This document shows, one piece after another, positions 55,723 to 61,282 of a stretch of 61,282 nucleotides of DNA. The stretch is from contig JAKUOW010000008.1 in NCBI GenBank assembly GCA_022451045.1, forward strand, positions 1 through 61,282. The letters are read 5' to 3'. Both the position numbers and the translations under genes were made by a program. Every line of letters begins with the position of its first letter. The stretch's first letter is position 1. The stretch is from Pirellulales bacterium (GTDB taxonomy: Bacteria > Planctomycetota > Planctomycetia > Pirellulales > Pirellulaceae). The notes under the pieces are model-generated. The model did no database searches. It saw only the letters and a list, made by a program, of their open reading frames with translations, and was not told where the DNA came from.

Positions 55723-56835
55723 CTACTCCGACGGCTGCATGGCATCACGTACATCCTGTTCGTCGACATCTCCAACCAATTCGACGTGACCAAGTCTGGT
55801 TGGCAGCACGAATCGCATCTTTCCATGCTCTGCTTTCTTATCATTTCGCATGATTGCAATCAGAGCATCATGATCAAGATCCGGCATGGCTACGGGCAAG
55901 CCGGCTTTTTCCAACAATCGCTGCTGGCGAGCAGTGACTTCACGATCAATTCTTCCCATTGCGGCAGCAAGGCGAGAGGCACAGAGCATTCCAATTGAAA
56001 CCGCTTCCCCGTGCAGGTAATGTCCGTAACCTGTGACCGACTCGATGGCATGGCAAAACGTGTGCCCATAGTTAAGCACAGCCCGCAGCCCAGTTGTTTC
56101 ACGCTCGTCTTCCTGAACGACGTAAGCCTTAAGTTCGCAACAACGCTTGATCACCTGCTGCATGATGTCTGATTCACGCTGCATAATGTTCTCAATGTTG
56201 TTTTCAAGCATTGCGAAAAATTCGTCATCGAGAATGACGCCATACTTAATGACTTCAGCCAATCCGGCGGAGAATTCCCGCGACGGTAAAGTCCTGAGGG
56301 TCTGCGTGTCAATTAGTACACCTAATGGTTGCCAGAACGCACCAACCATGTTTTTAGCCTTGGGCAGGTTGATTCCCGTTTTGCCGCCGACGCTGCTATC
56401 TACCTGTGCCAGCAGTGTCGTTGGCACCTGCACGAATCGGATGCCGCGACCGTAACTTGCAGCAGCGAAGCCAGCCAGGTCGCCGATTACACCACCACCG
56501 ACAGCGACAATGAGCGTTTTGCGATCAGCGCCGACTTCCAGAAGTGATTGCCAAAGCGTGGAGAGCCAGTCAACCGACTTGCTTTCTTCACCGGCATCGA
56601 CGACTAGGAAATACGCCTCCCGCACGCTTGCACGGCTTACTTCATTGCTGAGCAATCGAAAAATCGTTCCGGCATAAAGCTCGCTTACATTGGAATCCGA
56701 AATGACCACCACGTGTGATACATCGTCGAACTCAGAGATGTATTTGTCGATGTCTACGAGGATTCCGGCACCGATGGATATATCGTAGCTGCGTTCGCTA
56801 AGCGCTACATGTACGGTTTCAAGCTGTGAGGTCAC
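55723..56835 (-). CDS. aroB: 3-dehydroquinate synthase
   Basis: The 370-residue enzyme makes 3-dehydroquinate from DAHP in the shikimate pathway. It has GGGVIGDLAGFAA, VPTTLLAQVDSSVGGKTGIN, GLAEVIKYGVI and NYGHTFCHAIES, which hold the NAD and metal-binding residues. Length is normal. A 73-residue gene precedes it on the same strand at 29 bp. Confidence 0.95.
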   Translation of the reverse strand: MTSQLETVHVALSERSYDISIGAGILVDIDKYISEFDDVSHVVVISDSNVSELYAGTIFRLLSNEVSRASVREAYFLVVDAGEESKSVDWLSTLWQSLLEVGADRKTLIVAVGGGVIGDLAGFAAASYGRGIRFVQVPTTLLAQVDSSVGGKTGINLPKAKNMVGAFWQPLGVLIDTQTLRTLPSREFSAGLAEVIKYGVILDDEFFAMLENNIENIMQRESDIMQQVIKRCCELKAYVVQEDERETTGLRAVLNYGHTFCHAIESVTGYGHYLHGEAVSIGMLCASRLAAAMGRIDREVTARQQRLLEKAGLPVAMPDLDHDALIAIMRNDKKAEHGKMRFVLPTRLGHVELVGDVDEQDVRDAMQPSE

Positions 56836-56864
56836 AGTACCGGTGCCTTTCCAATCGCTACGGG

Positions 56865-57086
56865 TTAGCCGACGCGGTCGTAGTCTTCATCGGTCACGGT
56901 GATTTGTCGACAGAAACCGGTGTGGATGCGGATGTACTCGATGCTAGCGCATTCTTCGGCGCTTGCATGAAGAGCCTTTTCAAGCTCCAGCTTTGTACCC
57001 GTTTCCAATCCGCCGTATTCGGCTGGCCATACGGTTCGTTCTTCAAAGACGAGTGCTTCACGATATGGATCAAACTGATCAGCCAC
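56865..57086 (-). CDS. Small protein encoded upstream of aroB
   Basis: The GTG start at 57086 follows AGGAGG by eight bases, a strong ribosome site. The 73-residue acidic soluble protein starts MADQFDPYREALVFEERTVW. Competing frames on either strand (for example 56826-57134 plus) have no comparable start. I do not recognise a named domain, but the sequence has normal codon-like composition and close spacing to aroB (29 bp), so it may be co-transcribed with it. Confidence 0.6.
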   Translation of the reverse strand: MADQFDPYREALVFEERTVWPAEYGGLETGTKLELEKALHASAEECASIEYIRIHTGFCRQITVTDEDYDRVG

Positions 57087-57266
57087 CTCAAGGGCCTCCT
57101 GATATGTAATGAACTAACGAAGGCTTCAATATAACAACAGAGACGCATGTTGTTAGGTGCTTGTTATCTGAGAGAGCATGCTAGCGTAGCTATGTAATTG
57201 CACGGCCAACCCGATGCTACGGCAACCGTGGGTGTCGGCGTAGCCGAATCCGCAGAGCCTATCGTG

Positions 57267-57278
57267 TAATACGTATTA
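57267..57278. promoter_or_regulatory. Palindrome TAATACGTATTA
   Basis: A perfect 12-bp palindrome, one of two with the same ATACGTAT core upstream of the barrel gene. It may be a dimeric regulator site. Confidence 0.4.
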
Positions 57279-57290
57279 TCCTAACGTCGT

Positions 57291-57367
57291 CCGGTTATGC
57301 CGGTTATGCCGGCCATGTTGGATGTGCCAGCTGCCCCAGTCCGCTTGGTCCGGTCATGCCGGTCGTA
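57291..57367 (+). repeat. CCGGYYATG short repeats
   Basis: Units CCGGTTATG, CCGGTTATG and CCGGCCATG lie in tandem at 57291-57317, with CCGGTCATG and CCGGTCGTA at 57350-57367. They sit between the two ACGTAT palindromes. No function is known to me. Confidence 0.55.
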
Positions 57368-57387
57368 ACACCCGCAATCAGTTTGAA

Positions 57388-57399
57388 CTATACGTATAG
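57388..57399. promoter_or_regulatory. Palindrome CTATACGTATAG
   Basis: The second perfect 12-bp palindrome with an ATACGTAT core, 121 bp from the first (start to start). Confidence 0.4.
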
Positions 57400-57501
57400 C
57401 CGGATTATGAGAATTTATCCCTACAACCAGTGTCGATGTAGCTACTCGGACGACGTGTTTTGTCACGGATAGCGTACGTCCACAACGAGGGCAAAAGACA
57501 C

Positions 57502-57517
57502 ACTCCGAAAACGGAGT
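57502..57517 (+). other. Stem-loop touching the ribosome site of the barrel gene
   Basis: ACTCCG and CGGAGT pair around AAAA and end directly at AAGGGG, the ribosome site (57518-57523). It may stabilise the mRNA or modulate initiation. Confidence 0.45.
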
Positions 57518-57527
57518 AAGGGGATAA

Positions 57528-58850
57528 ATGGTCATGAAGCGCCGTGCTAATATTTTCACATCAATGAGCCTGGTCGTCGCAGCAACATTTTTCAACAGTG
57601 CGAGCGTGAAAGCTGATGAACCAGCTCTATTTAACCCATACCTTGAAAACCACCGGCCGATTGAATCCGTGGAAACAGACTGGGTCGCTCGCCAGAACCA
57701 ACAGCTGCAGCGAATACCATCAAATCCCGTCGGTACAGGTGTGCTGCAAACGGCAAACGGACGAAAATCTTTACCGCCTCAGCCGGAGCAGCCCAACTTT
57801 GACCCAACACGAAATAACGACATCGATGTGAGACGAATCGATACTACACGACGTGACATATTACGTGGCCAACGACCGACCGGCGGCGAAACATCTGCTC
57901 TTTCAGTGGGATTACGTGGCTTGGTTATGAACCGTGACCGTGCCGCTAATCAACTGCTGGCAACGGCCACAAATGGCTCCACTCTTTCAACACGGGATGC
58001 AGCACAGGGCGCCGGGGGCGGGTTTGAGATTTCTCTTACGCGTCACTGGAAAGACCAGGACCTCTCAGATCGCATAACATACTGGGGCCTGTTCTCTGAC
58101 GGTGAGTCAGCAAGTATTAGTGATGCTGCTGGTTTGTCCTCACCCCTCGACTACAGCACACTGAGCTATGCCGGCTATAACACGCCGATGTCAAACTTCG
58201 GGACGGGTTTGGTGTTCATGCGTCTTGATCGCTCGTTTGAATATCACAACATCGAGTGGAATATCATTAGTGCACGAACGGAAACCGAGGGCCTTAGCGT
58301 GAGCTGGATGGCCGGCGCCCGATACTTCAAGGTTCACGAAGGCCTATCGTTACACATGGATACAGAGGACAACAATTTCACAGGCTCGACCAATGAAGTC
58401 AGTTACTTATTGGGTACGACTAATCATCTTGTTGGTTTTCAGGTTGGGGCAGAGGCTGCTGTTATGCCAATCGGTGAATGGAAATTGGGAGCAGCGGCGA
58501 AAGCGGGCATTTACGGTAATGCCATTGATAAGCACACCAGCCTTGAGGGCCCGGCGGGCTACGCATTTATCGACGAAGATGGGAATCCCAATGATGGGCG
58601 TCGCTACAACTACAATCCATACAAAGGCGATGTCTCCATGCTAGGTGAGCTGGATATCAACATGTCTATGCCAATTCGCGAGTCCGCAACAGTGCAAATC
58701 GGTTACCGAGCGGTATTCGTTTCAGGCCTCGCTCTTGCCAGCGACCAGATACCGGCAAGTTTCGGTAGCGTAACGGAAGCTCAGGCAATTGACAGCGGCG
58801 GTAGCATGATTCTTCCCGGTGCTTTCGCAGGTTTGACCTGGAAGTTTTAA
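57528..58850 (+). CDS. BBP7-like outer-membrane beta-barrel protein
   Basis: The 440-residue protein has a signal peptide (hydrophobic core about 11-22, end near SVKA), then a Pro/Arg/Asn-rich linker to about 120, and alternating amphipathic strands (for example RHWKDQDLSDRITYWGLFS, VSWMAGARYFKVHEGL) ending GLTWKF. The C-terminal Phe fits outer-membrane barrel recognition. The pattern matches BBP7-type proteins common in planctomycetes. Start is ATG 57528 or 57534; the ribosome site AAGGGG is 4 or 10 nt away. Channel or structural role is inferred. Confidence 0.8.
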   Translation: MVMKRRANIFTSMSLVVAATFFNSASVKADEPALFNPYLENHRPIESVETDWVARQNQQLQRIPSNPVGTGVLQTANGRKSLPPQPEQPNFDPTRNNDIDVRRIDTTRRDILRGQRPTGGETSALSVGLRGLVMNRDRAANQLLATATNGSTLSTRDAAQGAGGGFEISLTRHWKDQDLSDRITYWGLFSDGESASISDAAGLSSPLDYSTLSYAGYNTPMSNFGTGLVFMRLDRSFEYHNIEWNIISARTETEGLSVSWMAGARYFKVHEGLSLHMDTEDNNFTGSTNEVSYLLGTTNHLVGFQVGAEAAVMPIGEWKLGAAAKAGIYGNAIDKHTSLEGPAGYAFIDEDGNPNDGRRYNYNPYKGDVSMLGELDINMSMPIRESATVQIGYRAVFVSGLALASDQIPASFGSVTEAQAIDSGGSMILPGAFAGLTWKF

Positions 58851-58876
58851 GCACGGAGTACGAACCCAAAGGTCTA

Positions 58877-59812
58877 CTAACCGGTGTCCGGCATAAACGT
58901 TGGCATGTTGATTCCATCGTAAGGCTGGTAATCGCCAAGCACCTGAGCAAAGTGTAGCTCACAATTCCGTGCGCCAATTGAATACATACGCTGCACGAGG
59001 TTTTCAGCGTCGACGGGGATCAGGAATACGGCCATCTTGCCTGCAAATGCATTGAGCCTGTGAATGCGCAGGCTTTCGGCTACGGACTCATTGTCGGACA
59101 CCCCGGGGCCAATCATGGTGCAACCGGGGTGAGCGCATGAGCCGAGAAACCCAAGTAATTCTCCGCTGTCGGAACACTCGTAGACAGAGAAACCCCAGTA
59201 TCCAAGTTCATTCGCAATCATGAACTTGTAATCCTGCTCTCGAGTAATCCCGGAAACATGCTTTTCAAGAGCTGCTAACTGCTGCACATCCTCCAACCGC
59301 CCGTCGCGCACACAGGCATCCCCGTCAGACGTGACATCCAAGCCACTTTCGGGCACCTCGATGAACATATCCTGGTACGCTTGTCGTGGCACAAATCCAG
59401 CCTTGTTGTATAGCGAAAAGGAATCGAGATTAATGGCGCTTTGAGTTAGCCGCAGTGGTTTATCTTCCTGCTGCGAGAAGTCGATAATCCAGTCGAGCAG
59501 TTTCTTGCCTGTGCCGCTGCCCCAGTGATTCGGGTGCACGGTCATGATTCCAAGCGATATGTGAAGCGGGCGCGGGTGGTAAAAGCACGAACCCATAATG
59601 CGTTTAGAGTTATTGCACTCTGCGACAATGCAGCATCCGGGATCCAGCGATTCATAGGCTTCAAAGAAAACGTCCGCAACGTGTGGGCCGCCCTGAAACA
59701 ATTGGCCGCGGCCGTGGATCTGGTACCAGTGATTAATGGATATGTAGATGAGCTCAGCGATTTCCCATCGGTCCGCCTCCGTGGCGTGACGAATTGTGAA
59801 TCCAGGCGGCAT
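58877..59812 (-). CDS. Double GNAT-family acetyltransferase
   Basis: The 311-residue protein has an N-terminal GNAT domain (about 5-155) with HWGSGTGKKLLDW as the acetyl-CoA-binding motif, and a second, weaker GNAT-like half (about 165-300) with the C-terminal CELHFAQVLGDYQP. Enzymes of this type acetylate small molecules or proteins; the substrate is unknown. It is 48 bp after an acidic-protein gene on the same strand. Confidence 0.8.
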   Translation of the reverse strand: MPPGFTIRHATEADRWEIAELIYISINHWYQIHGRGQLFQGGPHVADVFFEAYESLDPGCCIVAECNNSKRIMGSCFYHPRPLHISLGIMTVHPNHWGSGTGKKLLDWIIDFSQQEDKPLRLTQSAINLDSFSLYNKAGFVPRQAYQDMFIEVPESGLDVTSDGDACVRDGRLEDVQQLAALEKHVSGITREQDYKFMIANELGYWGFSVYECSDSGELLGFLGSCAHPGCTMIGPGVSDNESVAESLRIHRLNAFAGKMAVFLIPVDAENLVQRMYSIGARNCELHFAQVLGDYQPYDGINMPTFMPDTG

Positions 59813-59860
59813 AATGCACTCCCAGGTGGTTTGGCTTTTATCGTTTACCAGCGACCACGA

Positions 59861-61282
59861 CTAGAACGGAGCGCCAGTGTCCATCGATGGAGCAGTAGCA
59901 AGTTGCTTCAGTGCATCCAGATTACTCAAAACTGCTTCCAGCTTAACATGTTCCCATTGTGCACTCTTGTGTCGAAGGATGCCCAGCTTGAACATATCGA
60001 ATGCTTCGGCGAGATCCTCCGGCAAATCTGCCAAGTCACGAAACGGTTGCACCGGCGTTTCATCGGCAGTTGCCATCCCAAATTCCGCTTCGACTTCCCG
60101 AGGCACGGCATCCATGCCGGTTGTTGATGACGCTGCGGTCGGCGTCTTCTCGCTTCCATCACCAAAATCTGGTCCGTCGTAAACGGGTCCGGTTGATCCT
60201 TGATAGCCTTGACTGTCTGATTCTTTGTAAGGTCTGCCGCCGTCACGCCCAATCGCTGGTGCCAGATAATCTTCGTCGATCACCGAATGCGTGATATCTC
60301 CTTCTTTTGGTTTCTGCGATGCATCAGCACCGGTTGCTTCCCAGCGTTGCTCGCGCATTTGAGAAACCGACCACTTATTTTGGACCGCGCCCTCTAGCCA
60401 CAGCTCCGCGTCATCCCAATCGATGGTTGCGTGGAAGTGACTCCAGTACAGGCCGCCGAATTCCTGGTGCAACTGGCCAAAGCGAGCAAACACACGTCGC
60501 AGCCGTCCAACATGCTGTCCACTGACACCGCCAACACGCTGTGCCCAGGTGTCGTCAGAGTATTCCGTTACAGGAGCATCATCGGCGATGAGCGCTTCAC
60601 GCCATTGTTGAATGATGGCTCCTTTCTCCCAGTTGGTGGTACTGATCAAGCTGTTCCACCGCTGCTCGAATGGCTTGGACGTGTTGTTTAGCTTTTCCAG
60701 CACGGCCGGATCCAGTTCGACATCGTCTGATTCAGGGGACGATATGGGTGATTCACTCGACACGTCATCGAGGGAGCTATCAACACTCTGTTCGCTTGCC
60801 GTAGACGGCTCATCGACCGACTGTGCCTGTGCTATGGGTTCCAATTCGGAAGCCGCTAGTGCGTCCTCCTCAGCAGACGCGATCACATCGTCCATGACAT
60901 CTCCCGTGATGTCTTCTGTAACACTTTCAGGGTTTTCCGATTCGGTCGTTGCTGTTGGAATCTCTGAGTTGAATTCTTCCGTGGCGTCGACCGATTCCAA
61001 TTCTGTGTTTGAATCTGCATCGCCACCATCTAATTCCATAGTGGACGATTCTTCGATCGGTTCAGACGATTCGTCGGAATGGAGCAGAGCTTCGATACGG
61101 TTAACCGGCATCGCCGGAGACTCCAGCTTATCATCTCGCTCTTGGGAGTTAGTTTCTACGAGAACTTCGGATACCTCTTGAGATTCAACCTCGTCAGACG
61201 GCACTGTTTCAGAGGATTCTGCGTCGGCTTGCAGCGAGTCCTCGTTTTTTTCTTCTTCTGCAAAAAAATCGTCGAAAAGTCC
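59861..61282 (-). CDS. Acidic, Ser/Glu-rich protein with conserved-looking C-terminal domain, 5' end outside window
   Basis: The frame stays open to the right edge (GLFDDFFAEEEKNED lies beyond the GTG at 61204), so the true start is outside. The visible N-terminal part is a long acidic low-complexity region (Glu/Ser/Asp). A structured region around SKPFEQRWNSLISTTNWEKG and VGGVSGQHVGRLRRVFARFG has a helix-turn-helix-like feel and is rich in Trp. I do not recognise the family. It may be a nucleoid- or partition-related protein, but that is only a guess. Confidence 0.55.
   Translation of the reverse strand, partial: GLFDDFFAEEEKNEDSLQADAESSETVPSDEVESQEVSEVLVETNSQERDDKLESPAMPVNRIEALLHSDESSEPIEESSTMELDGGDADSNTELESVDATEEFNSEIPTATTESENPESVTEDITGDVMDDVIASAEEDALAASELEPIAQAQSVDEPSTASEQSVDSSLDDVSSESPISSPESDDVELDPAVLEKLNNTSKPFEQRWNSLISTTNWEKGAIIQQWREALIADDAPVTEYSDDTWAQRVGGVSGQHVGRLRRVFARFGQLHQEFGGLYWSHFHATIDWDDAELWLEGAVQNKWSVSQMREQRWEATGADASQKPKEGDITHSVIDEDYLAPAIGRDGGRPYKESDSQGYQGSTGPVYDGPDFGDGSEKTPTAASSTTGMDAVPREVEAEFGMATADETPVQPFRDLADLPEDLAEAFDMFKLGILRHKSAQWEHVKLEAVLSNLDALKQLATAPSMDTGAPF

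Larger units (their letters stand above)
57087..57533. promoter_or_regulatory. Repeat- and palindrome-rich region upstream of the barrel gene
   Basis: This gap of about 440 bp has no convincing gene. It holds an inverted repeat TAACAAC/GTTGTTA (57132-57138, 57149-57155), two perfect 12-bp palindromes sharing ATACGTAT (TAATACGTATTA at 57267-57278 and CTATACGTATAG at 57388-57399), and five related 9-nt units of the form CCGGYYATG between them (57291-57317 and 57350-57367). A stem-loop (57502-57517) ends at the ribosome site. It is the probable control region of the downstream outer-membrane gene. Confidence 0.5.

Noticed and set aside
57281-57595. A 104-residue minus-strand frame with CPRCG and CGC that looked like a zinc ribbon
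   Set aside because: It starts inside the barrel gene on the opposite strand, has no ribosome site, and its GITGITG end comes from the CCGGYYATG repeats.

Overview
The window looks like a chromosomal segment of a planctomycete. The indicators are two DUF1501 proteins with twin-arginine signals, a ThuA-like secreted protein, a BBP7-like outer-membrane barrel, PA14/PQQ and NPCBM proteins, and a large MoxR/DUF58/VWA cluster, all beside housekeeping genes of bacterial type. I saw no tRNA, rRNA, insertion sequence, CRISPR array or phage gene. The first and last genes are cut by the window edges.

Layout. (1) 1-6.8 kb: a truncated TauD-type dioxygenase, a ThuA protein convergent with a DUF1501 protein, then a three-gene set (cysteine hydrolase, secreted esterase, secreted metallophosphoesterase). 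(2) 6.9-27.1 kb, plus strand: a PA14+PQQ membrane-anchored giant with an NPCBM protein overlapping it, then a squalene-cyclase-like Tat protein, BatA-type VWA, second VWA, a two-gene version of a DUF4175-like protein, MoxR ATPase and DUF58. The tight overlaps argue for co-expression as an envelope or protein-complex maturation system. (3) 27.1-32.6 kb, minus strand: dnaA-dnaN-dciA-gyrB. The dnaA-dnaN gap carries what I read as the replication origin, with DnaA-trios, a GC-rich block and a DnaA box arranged as in the bacterial basal unwinding system, plus a family of box-like sites of the form TTATRGACA. (4) 32.8-45.9 kb: cysteine desulfurase, scpB with a long acidic tail, hemA-hemX with a receiver-less sigma-54 activator upstream, a HEAT-repeat/pseudo-receiver protein, argH and carB. 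(5) 46-61.3 kb: the second DUF1501 protein, dihydroorotase, a sulfite-oxidase-like molybdoenzyme, a PhoD-like phosphatase, a GlpG-type rhomboid, an orphan ParA, aroB with a small conserved-looking partner, a BBP7-like barrel behind a repeat-rich 5' region, a double GNAT protein and an acidic, edge-truncated protein.

The most unusual signals are the origin architecture together with a DnaA that lacks its N-terminal helicase-contact domain while a DciA-type protein is encoded two genes downstream, and the 12-kb MoxR/VWA operon with its split DUF4175-like component. Function names rest on motifs and remembered family features; no database search was run.
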